Source of the DNA: Bacteroidales bacterium
Lineage (GTDB): Bacteria; Bacteroidota; Bacteroidia; Bacteroidales; WCHB1-69
NCBI GenBank assembly: GCA_031272415.1
Contig: JAISTU010000051.1
Span: forward strand, 1-21,280
Direction: 5' to 3'
DNA length: 21,280 bases
The notes beneath the pieces are model-generated. The model made no database searches. It had not been told where the DNA came from and saw nothing but the letters and a program-made list of their open reading frames with translations. The stretch's first letter is position 1; each line of letters begins with the position of its first letter. Positions 1 through 5,438 of the stretch are shown in pieces. The position numbers and the translations under genes were made by a program.

Positions 1-79
1 TGAGAAAAATTTTTCAAAAATAGCACTTTTCTTGATTTTTCATCAAAAGTGGCAACTTTTGGGATCAAATATGCAAAAA

Positions 80-107
80 TAGAGTGTAGAGTGTAGAGTG
101 TAGAGTG
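80..107. repeat. 7-bp tandem repeat TAGAGTG, four copies
   Basis: Four perfect consecutive copies of TAGAGTG, then a partial TAGAG that runs into the palindrome at 111. The same unit, or its complement CACTCTA, recurs at 4193-4206 and 21181-21194, and a variant CACTCTT lies at 252-272. In each place it is close to a GTCTGAAC palindromic element. Upstream, 24-51 can form a small imperfect hairpin (CACTT...AAGTG around TTGAT...ATCAA). I see no gene in 1-288. Confidence 0.85.
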
Positions 108-110
108 TAG

Positions 111-130
111 AGACGTTGCATGCAACGTCT
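111..130. repeat. Perfect 20-bp palindrome (AGACGT family, copy A)
   Basis: AGACGTTGCATGCAACGTCT is identical to its own reverse complement. A related palindrome with the same AGACGT...ACGTCT ends and a changed core is at 4425-4444. It lies between the TAGAGTG tandem array and the 94-bp palindromic element. Short palindromes with constant ends and variable cores are known as dispersed repeats in several bacterial phyla. The role here is unknown. Confidence 0.8.
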
Positions 131-141
131 TTACTTGTATA

Positions 142-235
142 GTCTGAACCACTGATTTTCGTATGATTGATGTGATTATTTTGATTTTAGATAATCACAC
201 AAATCATTCAAATCATTCAAAATCAAAGTTCAGAC
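142..235. repeat. 94-bp GTCTGAAC palindromic element, copy 1
   Basis: It begins with GTCTGAAC (142-149) and ends with the exact inverted repeat GTTCAGAC (228-235). The interior is also an imperfect inverted repeat. The left arm carries GATT words about every 10 bases and the right arm carries AATC words at matching places, with the centre near 181-191. After the element comes GATGCAAAAAAATCTACACTCT (shown here in two parts: GATGCAAAAAAA, then TCTACACTCT), a tail shared with the other copies. It lies just past the 3' end of the minus-strand FtsW-family gene, so it may form a stem-loop at the end of that transcript. No T-run of a classic terminator follows it. Confidence 0.8.
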
Positions 236-251
236 GATGCAAAAAAATCTA

Positions 252-272
252 CACTCTTCACTCTTCACTCTG
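252..272. repeat. 7-bp tandem repeat CACTCTT, three copies
   Basis: CACTCTT, CACTCTT, CACTCTG in direct succession. The unit is a one-base variant of the complement of TAGAGTG found at 80-107. It forms part of the tail following palindromic element copy 1, as CACTCTA does after copy 3 (21181-21194). Confidence 0.75.
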
Positions 273-288
273 AAAAAAACGTTTTTAA

Positions 289-1458
289 TTATATTTGTAC
301 CATGTTATCTTTGCTATCTTTTTGTGCTTCCCATGTAATGTTGAGTATAATGCCGATGCAGGTCATAAAAACGATAATAGATATACCGCCGCGGGTGATA
401 AGGGGTAAAATTTCACCCGTTAGAGCAATAATTCCTAAATTCGCAAAAATATGAACAAATGCGTGCAAAATAATAAAACTGCTCAATCCTACGGCAAGAT
501 AGGAGCCGTAAGTAGATGTTATTCGGCGGGCGGCTCTGACGGAGCGATAAAAAAATGTCAAATACAACAGCACAATAAAAACGCCAATAAGTAATCCAAA
601 CTCTTCCACTGTAAAGGCAAAAATATAGTCTGAAAAACTTTGAGCGACAGCCGTTTTATGGATAGAGCCGCCTTGTTTGGGCAACAATTCAGCGGTGGCG
701 ATAGCGGCTTCTGTTTGTATGGTTTCGGCATGTGTATCTTTTTGTTCAATTCTTGCCGGAGCGGTGCCGGCGCGTCCAAATCCTATTTTTTCCAATGCTC
801 TTTGTCCGGTTTGGGTTGAGGCGGCGAAATAGTATCCGCTGCCCAGTGCTGCAAATAAGCCCACTGCAAGGAGAAAGTTCTTGATTTTCAATTGAGAAAC
901 AAATAGCAATGACAAATAAGTACAACCCAAAATGATAGCCCCCGAAGTTTTAGCCATCAAAACGAACAAACAAGTGAGTAACATATAAAGCAATATCCAT
1001 AAATAATTGTATTTCAATTGATTAACTTCTCCTTTTAATTTAGCCAGCCAACGTGCAAAAAATAGTACAAAAGCCACTTCTACAAACTGCAAAGTCTGCA
1101 CTTCCTTGCCCCAAAGCATTAGAGAGCGTCTTGCTCCATGTCTGTCTACCCCAAAGTATAACGTAATCAACAAAATAATAACAGCGGCGATTAAAATTAG
1201 TTTGTAAAATTTGCCAATAAAGCGAAAATTTATTCGGCTAAAAATAAACATAAGTACCAGACCTACAACAATATAGCCAATTTGAGAGAACATAATGCCA
1301 AATGTTTCTCTTGTGTTGGCGCTCCCCCCGGTGAGGTTGGAGGTGCCTCCGATGCCGTACACTGCCATCACTGAAATGATACACAAAAGCACCGTTACCA
1401 ACCACAGTATTTTGTCGCCGGCTATTTTTTTTGAAATTTTATCTGTTAAACTACTCAT
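289..1458 (-). CDS. ftsW: FtsW/RodA/SpoVE (SEDS) family membrane protein, probably FtsW
   Basis: This 389-aa polytopic protein belongs by motif to the SEDS family, the membrane glycosyltransferases that polymerise peptidoglycan from lipid II (FtsW at the septum, RodA in the side wall). The family motif GARR is at 108-111. It is followed by a QT-x-x-F version of the usual QPSEF motif (121-125), then FFARWLA. The segment SDYIFAFTVEEFG (276-288) holds Asp277, the position of the essential Asp of RodA/FtsW. LTGEILPLITRGG (346-358) matches LTG-x-x-LPFISYGG, with Tyr and Ser changes. A soluble loop of about 60 residues (213-275) precedes the Asp. The QT form favours FtsW over RodA in this phylum, but I cannot exclude RodA. 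Unusually, no mur or fts genes are adjacent. It starts 27 bp after the small membrane protein gene and is likely co-transcribed. Confidence 0.75.
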   Translation of the reverse strand: MSSLTDKISKKIAGDKILWLVTVLLCIISVMAVYGIGGTSNLTGGSANTRETFGIMFSQIGYIVVGLVLMFIFSRINFRFIGKFYKLILIAAVIILLITLYFGVDRHGARRSLMLWGKEVQTLQFVEVAFVLFFARWLAKLKGEVNQLKYNYLWILLYMLLTCLFVLMAKTSGAIILGCTYLSLLFVSQLKIKNFLLAVGLFAALGSGYYFAASTQTGQRALEKIGFGRAGTAPARIEQKDTHAETIQTEAAIATAELLPKQGGSIHKTAVAQSFSDYIFAFTVEEFGLLIGVFIVLLYLTFFYRSVRAARRITSTYGSYLAVGLSSFIILHAFVHIFANLGIIALTGEILPLITRGGISIIVFMTCIGIILNITWEAQKDSKDNMVQI

Positions 1459-1485
1459 TTTTAATATATTATAAATTTATTTTTT

Positions 1486-1842
1486 TTAATTTGCAGAGAC
1501 AATAATTGCCCCAATTATGATAATGATAACACCAATCCATCTTAAAAGCGGTATTGTTTCATGGAAAACAAATTGCCCTGCCAATACACCAATTATGTAA
1601 CTGATTGATAATAAAGGATATGCAACGCTCATAGGGTAATGTTTCAACACATACATCCAAATCAGCATAGCCGCCAATGCACAGATGCCTGATAGTGCAA
1701 ATTGCCATGTTGTGAGTGCATTTTTAAACCAAATCCAAGTGAATGAAAATTTGCCGAACAATTGCACCGAAATTTTGAGCAACGTTTGTGCCGCCACCAA
1801 TAAAACGCTCTGAAGAATGATAAATAACGATAATTTTAACAT
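1486..1842 (-). CDS. Four-helix DMT/SMR-type small membrane protein, ArnE/ArnF-like
   Basis: 118 aa with four hydrophobic helices (about 3-22, 44-66, 71-91 and 99-117) and almost no loops, the size and layout of the small multidrug resistance/EamA superfamily. The stretch from HYPMSVAYPLLS (68-79) through the HE-x-IPLLRWIGV region resembles ArnE/ArnF undecaprenyl-phosphate-aminoarabinose flippase subunits more than drug pumps. Aligning Lys23 with EmrE Lys22 puts Leu15 where EmrE has its essential Glu14, so proton-coupled drug efflux of the EmrE type is unlikely. Its ATG lies inside the end of the upstream KS-like gene (7-bp overlap), which suggests translational coupling. The substrate is unknown; a lipid or lipid-linked compound is an inference from the ArnE likeness. 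Confidence 0.7.
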   Translation of the reverse strand: MLKLSLFIILQSVLLVAAQTLLKISVQLFGKFSFTWIWFKNALTTWQFALSGICALAAMLIWMYVLKHYPMSVAYPLLSISYIIGVLAGQFVFHETIPLLRWIGVIIIIIGAIIVSAN

Positions 1843-2900
1843 TTTGATAATAAAATAATTGAAAAATCTTTATTTTGAAAATGATTGAGAATCAGAATAT
1901 TACGTATGTTTTTAACGGCTTTATCCTTCTTATAATTCAAAAATGCAGGAGAAAAACCATTTTTGAGAATTGTTGTCGCAACATGCAAGCCTAAACCGGA
2001 TGCGGTGTAAGATTCCCCAAAAAGATGCTTGTACCACAACAGAGGTTTTTCTTTCATAATAGATTGACATACAGATAGATACAGTTTATCAAAGGCAACA
2101 TCTCCATTCACTCCCATCAAAACGGCATCTATATTTTTTAAACCTAATTCATTCTTTGCCAATAATAAAATGATTGTTTGGAAAACTTCGCTCACACTCG
2201 GTTGGTACAAAATTTCTATGCCTTTTATTTGCGCAATAGTATGATTATGAACACTATCCGAAATTACAAAAGAAACCGAACATTCCCCCGCAAAAGAGCC
2301 TACAGTATCTTTTTTGTGCAAAATAGAAGGCGAAATTTTTCCTTTTTTCCAATAATCAATTTTGCCCAGCATTCTAAAATAATCATCTGTAAGTTCGTCA
2401 TTTCCAATCACTAACGCATTTTTAGCAGTATTTGTTTCAATTTGCATAAAAGCGTCCAAAAGTGCCGCATCAAAAGAAAGACCTCTGTGTGAATAAGTTG
2501 CATTGTAACCATGACAAGCGAGCATAATGGCGATATAAGAGGCAATTGTGTTGTGTGTAGAGAGCATAAAAGGCGTTGGAGGCAACAAGTCTTCGCCTGT
2601 ATCGACCAACGCTTTTAAGAAGTTCTCCGTATGTTCCACGCAGCCCAAACCTGTTCCGGCTACAATCGCATCCGGCACTTTCGTATTAGCCTCACGCAGA
2701 GCAGTTAATGAAACGGCAATCGCACGTTTGAGCAATTTTCCTGCCCGCCTTCCTTCTTTGGGCTGTATAAAATCTGTCCAATCCTGCGGGTCAATTGATC
2801 GCATAAATCCTTGCTGACAATACACAGGCTGTTCAAACCATTGTTCTGTCAAAGGCTGCTGAAACGAAATTTGGGCAGAAGATTGGATATAAACGCTCAT
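1836..2900 (-). CDS. Beta-ketoacyl-synthase-like protein without catalytic triad (chain-length-factor type)
   Basis: 354 aa, shorter than a catalytic FabF/FabB (about 410). The thiolase-fold signature GTGLGCVEHTENFL (82-95) and the nucleophile-elbow region NATYSHRGLSFDAALLDAF (133-151) place it with ketoacyl synthases. Aligned to FabF ATACTSG, the active-site Cys position is Ser137. The usual HGTGT segment reads MGVNGD (262-267), so the first His is missing. The KS-x-x-GH-x-x-GAAG segment reads KHLFGESYTASGLG (291-304), with Glu297 where the second His belongs. Such proteins act as non-catalytic partners or chain-length factors in aryl polyene/flexirubin and polyketide systems. No catalytic KS, ACP or other pathway gene is visible here, so the pathway is open. 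It starts 31 bp after the PLP-enzyme gene and overlaps the next gene by 7 bp. Confidence 0.75.
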   Translation of the reverse strand: MSVYIQSSAQISFQQPLTEQWFEQPVYCQQGFMRSIDPQDWTDFIQPKEGRRAGKLLKRAIAVSLTALREANTKVPDAIVAGTGLGCVEHTENFLKALVDTGEDLLPPTPFMLSTHNTIASYIAIMLACHGYNATYSHRGLSFDAALLDAFMQIETNTAKNALVIGNDELTDDYFRMLGKIDYWKKGKISPSILHKKDTVGSFAGECSVSFVISDSVHNHTIAQIKGIEILYQPSVSEVFQTIILLLAKNELGLKNIDAVLMGVNGDVAFDKLYLSVCQSIMKEKPLLWYKHLFGESYTASGLGLHVATTILKNGFSPAFLNYKKDKAVKNIRNILILNHFQNKDFSIILLSKC

Positions 2901-2931
2901 TATTGCACGTATTGAATTGATTTACAATCGA

Positions 2932-4116
2932 TTACACTTTATCTAATGCTTGCTTTAAGTCGGTAATAATGTCTTCGCATTCCTCAATTCCTACCGAAAA
3001 ACGCACCAAACCGTCCGTAATGCCTGCCTCATGCCGTGCCTCTGCCGATAAACCTGCATGTGTCATCGAGGCAGGATGCTGTATCAACGTTTCCACACCA
3101 CCCAAAGAAACGGCTAATGTACACAATTTAACACTATCCATTAAAGTTGCTCCCGCTTGTATACCGCCTTTGACCTCAAAACTCATCATAGTACCAAAAC
3201 CACTCATTTGTTTTTTCGCCAATTCATGCTGCGGATGTGACGGCAAACCGGGATATTTAACCCATTCAATTTTAGGATGTTGCTCTAAAAATTGGGCAAT
3301 TTTCATCGCCGATTCTTGTGATTTATCCATTCTCAATGCCAACGTTTTGACCCCACGAGAAGTTAAATAGGCTTGATGTGGGTCCATATTGCCTCCTAAA
3401 TAGATCATCGTTTGACGCAATTTTTTATACACATCAGGGTCTTTGGCAATCACTGCACCGCCGACAATATCAGCATGTCCATTGATAAATTTGGTAATCG
3501 AGTGCAACACAATATCTGCTCCCAAATCCAACGGTTTTTGTGTATAAGGCGAGCAAAATGTATTATCAACACATACTAATATATTGTGTTTGTGAGCAAT
3601 CTGAGCCACTGCCGCAATATCCGTAATTTCAATTGTAGGATTGGTTGGCGTTTCGATATATAATAGAACCGTTTGCGGGCGAATTGCTTTTTCAATTTCT
3701 TCTAAATGAGCCGTATTTACAAACGAATATTCTACTCCAAAGCGGGAAAAATCACGCTCTAAAATGCCTCTACTGGGACCATATACTGCATCTGTGCTGA
3801 CAATGTGTTTGCCTTGTCCGAGCAATGCCATATAAACAGTGCTTACGGCTGCCATTCCGCTGGCAAAAGCAATGCCTCTGTAACCATGTTCCAATTGTGC
3901 CAATTTGTTTTCCAATGCGTCAATGGTCGGATTACCAATGCGTGTATAAATAAATCCGTCTGCACGTCCGGCAAAACAATCCGCTCCATGTTGAGCATTT
4001 TTAAATTTAAACGTAGATGCCTGATAAATAGGTACTATAACACTACCGTACATGTCTTCATAATCTCCTGCATGTACTAACTGGGTATTAAACCCTTGAT
4101 TATCTGTATTATTCAT
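2932..4116 (-). CDS. Cys/Met-metabolism PLP enzyme (cystathionine gamma-synthase/lyase-like)
   Basis: 394 aa, the normal length of the family, covering the whole fold. The PLP lysine is Lys209 in SITKFINGHADIVGG (206-220). Other cofactor and substrate residues visible by position are Tyr57 and Arg59 (YTRIGNPT), the SGMAA turn (86-90), Tyr112, Asp184 in VDNTF, and the carboxylate-binding Arg372 in VRFSVG. The C-terminal SLGGVETLIQHPASMTHA is a family hallmark. Members perform gamma-replacement or gamma/beta-elimination on homoserine esters, cystathionine, methionine or cysteine. Methionine gamma-lyases carry a Cys two residues after the Tyr112 equivalent. Here it is Pro114, which argues against a typical one. 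Synthase and lyase cannot be separated by eye. First gene of the minus-strand set, with a good -7 box 34 bp upstream of its ATG. Confidence 0.85.
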   Translation of the reverse strand: MNNTDNQGFNTQLVHAGDYEDMYGSVIVPIYQASTFKFKNAQHGADCFAGRADGFIYTRIGNPTIDALENKLAQLEHGYRGIAFASGMAAVSTVYMALLGQGKHIVSTDAVYGPSRGILERDFSRFGVEYSFVNTAHLEEIEKAIRPQTVLLYIETPTNPTIEITDIAAVAQIAHKHNILVCVDNTFCSPYTQKPLDLGADIVLHSITKFINGHADIVGGAVIAKDPDVYKKLRQTMIYLGGNMDPHQAYLTSRGVKTLALRMDKSQESAMKIAQFLEQHPKIEWVKYPGLPSHPQHELAKKQMSGFGTMMSFEVKGGIQAGATLMDSVKLCTLAVSLGGVETLIQHPASMTHAGLSAEARHEAGITDGLVRFSVGIEECEDIITDLKQALDKV

Positions 4117-4149
4117 GTTTTATAATAAGTAAATATATAACCTAAATTG

Positions 4150-4157
4150 CAAAGATA
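4150..4157 (-). promoter_or_regulatory. Bacteroidota -7 promoter box TATCTTTG
   Basis: On the minus strand the box reads TATCTTTG, an exact match to the phylum consensus TAnnTTTG. It lies 34 bp upstream of the ATG of the PLP-enzyme gene, giving an expected leader of roughly 27 nt. A clear -33 TTTG box is not seen; only a T-rich tract lies at the right distance. It probably drives the four-gene minus-strand set. Confidence 0.55.
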
Positions 4158-4192
4158 CACAAATTATTCAATTAAAAATTAAAAACTTTTTT

Positions 4193-4238
4193 TAGAGTGT
4201 AGAGATTGCAGATTTTAGATTTACGATTTTAGATTTAC
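4193..4238. repeat. TAGAGTG unit plus 14-bp tandem repeat GATTTTAGATTTAC
   Basis: TAGAGTG (4193-4199) is followed by the variant TAGAGAT (4200-4206). After a short gap come two perfect copies of GATTTTAGATTTAC (4211-4224 and 4225-4238) and a truncated GATTTTT. Read on the other strand this is the ATCTAAAATC...CTACACTCT tail that also follows palindromic copies 1 and 3, so it probably belongs to element copy 2 in inverted orientation. Confidence 0.75.
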
Positions 4239-4332
4239 GATTTTTCTATTTTTTTGCATTTTTGGATAAATTTGTTATAAAATTTGCGTCCCCCACAACA
4301 GCGTCATTGTGGAATCGACCCGCAATCCCCTC

Positions 4333-4416
4333 GTCTGAACTATGATTTGGAATGATTTTTGTGATTATGTAAAATCCTGTTAATCATATAAATCTTGCAA
4401 AAATCGTGGTTTAGAC
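4333..4416. repeat. 84-bp GTCTGAAC palindromic element, copy 2
   Basis: GTCTGAAC (4333-4340) pairs with GTTTAGAC (4409-4416); one base differs from the perfect GTTCAGAC end in the other copies and leaves a G-T pair in RNA. The interior again shows GATT words on the left and AATC words on the right. Its relation to the TAGAGTG/TTTTTTGCA tail is reversed compared with copies 1 and 3, so the element is inserted in the opposite orientation. Confidence 0.75.
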
Positions 4417-4424
4417 AATAGTAG

Positions 4425-4484
4425 AGACGTGGCGTGCCACGTCTTTCTACATTATAATTATAAATACGTCTTTCTACATTGTAA
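4425..4484. repeat. AGACGT palindrome (copy B) with duplicated right arm
   Basis: 4425-4444 reads AGACGTGGCGTGCCACGTCT: 9-bp arms AGACGTGGC and GCCACGTCT around a GT centre. Compared with 111-130 the seventh base pair changed from T-A to G-C on both arms. The right arm and its flank, ACGTCTTTCTACATT (4439-4453), is repeated at 4466-4480 with the following bases nearly the same. This looks like a partial tandem duplication with a 27-bp period. Confidence 0.75.
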
Positions 4485-4892
4485 ATACGTGATTATCAAA
4501 GTTTTATATGTTTATTTTGTCTGATTTTAGAACATTTTTATCCCCAAATGCAAAAAAAAAATCGCTACATTACGCACTGAAAAGGGGAGGGGAGGGGACA
4601 TTTACTTTTTTTAATCACTAAAATTTGTTGTAAATTTTGGTCAAAAATCGGGTATCAGGAGAGATTTTTTTCAAAAAAAACAATAATGCTGTTTTTATAA
4701 GAAAAAGAACTTTTTCCTTATGTGATTATTTATAAAATATTGATAATCAATTATTTATTTACATATTTTAAGGCAAGAAAGTCTCAATTTAGTGAAAAAA
4801 CGGTGAAAAAATTTATTTCATTGATAATGAGGCTATTATGATTTTTTTTCAAAAAAAAAATGTTAAAAGTGGATTTTTCTCAAAAAAAAGTG

Positions 4893-4900
4893 TAATTTTG
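4893..4900 (+). promoter_or_regulatory. Probable -7 promoter box TAATTTTG for the tRNA-tuf unit
   Basis: TAATTTTG fits TAnnTTTG and lies 48 bp before the first tRNA, giving a short leader. No good -33 TTTG is seen at the expected distance. It is the only match I found close to the first tRNA on this strand, and the long AT-rich run upstream is typical of strong stable-RNA promoters. Confidence 0.45.
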
Positions 4901-4948
4901 CATTTCCCTTGTCAAATAATTTTTTAGGAGGTAAGGAAAAAAGTAATT

Positions 4949-5022
4949 GCCACTGTAGCTCAGTTGGCCAGAGCAGCTGATTTGTAATCAGCGGGTCGGG
5001 GGTTCGAATCCCTCTAGTGGCT
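4949..5022 (+). tRNA. tRNA-Thr (anticodon TGT)
   Basis: A 74-nt cloverleaf. Acceptor GCCACTG (4949-4955) pairs with TAGTGGC (5015-5021), with discriminator T5022. The anticodon stem GCTGA/TCAGC encloses TTTGTAA, giving TGT for ACA codons. The T arm has GGTTCGAATCC. CCA is not encoded. First of four tRNAs ahead of tuf; it corresponds to thrU in the E. coli thrU-tyrU-glyT-thrT-tufB order. Confidence 0.95.
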
Positions 5023-5080
5023 CCGGTTATTTGATATTTTGATTTGAATAGAATTTATTAATATTAGTTTTTTTTTTGTT

Positions 5081-5162
5081 GGGGGGATACCAGAGCGGTC
5101 AAATGGGGCAGACTGTAAATCTGTTGGCGAAGCCTTCGGAGGTTCGAATCCTCCTCCCCCCA
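5081..5162 (+). tRNA. tRNA-Tyr (anticodon GTA)
   Basis: An 82-nt class II tRNA with a long variable arm. Acceptor GGGGGGA (5081-5087) pairs perfectly with TCCCCCC (5155-5161); the discriminator is A5162. The anticodon stem GCAGA/TCTGT encloses CTGTAAA, giving GTA. The T arm has GGTTCGAATCC. CCA is not encoded. It corresponds to tyrU in the E. coli arrangement. Confidence 0.95.
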
Positions 5163-5187
5163 CTTTAAATGTGTTTCATAATAAATA

Positions 5188-5207
5188 GCAACCTTGCAAA
5201 AGGTTGC
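5188..5207 (+). other. Perfect 8-bp hairpin with GCAA tetraloop between tRNAs
   Basis: GCAACCTT (5188-5195) and AAGGTTGC (5200-5207) are exact complements around GCAA, a stable GNRA loop. It lies in the 51-bp tRNA-Tyr to tRNA-Gly spacer, 6 bp before tRNA-Gly. Only TTCT follows, so it is not a classic terminator. It may guide tRNA processing or insulate tRNA folding. Confidence 0.6.
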
Positions 5208-5213
5208 TTCTCT

Positions 5214-5286
5214 GCGGAAGTAGCTCATTTGGTAGAGCGGGAGCCTTCCAAGCTCCAGGTGGCGGGTTCGAGCCCCGTCTTCCGCT
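5214..5286 (+). tRNA. tRNA-Gly (anticodon TCC)
   Basis: A 73-nt cloverleaf. Acceptor GCGGAAG (5214-5220) pairs with CTTCCGC (5279-5285), discriminator T5286. The anticodon stem GGAGC/GCTCC encloses CTTCCAA, giving TCC for GGA codons. The T arm has GGTTCGAGCCC. CCA is not encoded. It corresponds to glyT in the E. coli arrangement. Confidence 0.95.
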
Positions 5287-5301
5287 CAAGAGACTTAGAC
5301 C

Positions 5302-5373
<72 letters not shown>

Positions 5374-5383
5374 CTAGTTTTCT

Positions 5384-5391
5384 TATTTTTG
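5384..5391 (+). promoter_or_regulatory. Possible -7 box TATTTTTG before tuf
   Basis: TATTTTTG matches TAnnTTTG and lies 47 bp upstream of the tuf ATG, 10 bp after tRNA-Thr(GGT). A -33 box would fall within the tRNA and none is recognisable. It could give tuf a promoter apart from the tRNAs, but a chance match in T-rich DNA is possible. Confidence 0.3.
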
Positions 5392-5438
5392 TAATATTTA
5401 TTTTATAGTAAAAAACATTCTTTAAAAAACTTTAACGT

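Larger units (their letters stand above)
4117..4948. other. Divergent gene-free spacer of 832 bp with repeats and two promoters
   Basis: I see no convincing ORF here. From left to right it holds a minus-strand -7 box (4150-4157), TAGAGTG and 14-bp tandem repeats (4193-4238), a short hairpin CCACAA/TTGTGG (4293-4298 with 4307-4312), palindromic element copy 2 (4333-4416), an AGACGT palindrome with a partial duplication (4425-4484), three GGGG runs separated by single A (4584-4597), very AT-rich low-complexity DNA with A/T runs (4605-4890), and a plus-strand -7 box (4893-4900). A small RNA could be hidden in 4490-4890, but nothing in the sequence identifies one. Confidence 0.7.

Noticed and set aside
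276..287. AAAAACGTTTTT as a terminator for the FtsW-family gene
   Set aside because: It is self-complementary but has no loop and only one CG step; a stable RNA hairpin is not expected.
142..4416. CRISPR array from repeated palindromes
   Set aside because: Copies are kilobases apart, differ in sequence and length, have no regular spacers, and no cas gene is present.
4584..4597. G-quadruplex
   Set aside because: Only three GGGG tracts occur in a row; a canonical intramolecular quadruplex needs four. Kept only as a note on the spacer.
4926..4932. AGGAGGT, a perfect Shine-Dalgarno-like word
   Set aside because: It lies in the leader of tRNA-Thr with no coding start after it, and the other genes here do not use such sites. 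Probably chance or leader structure.
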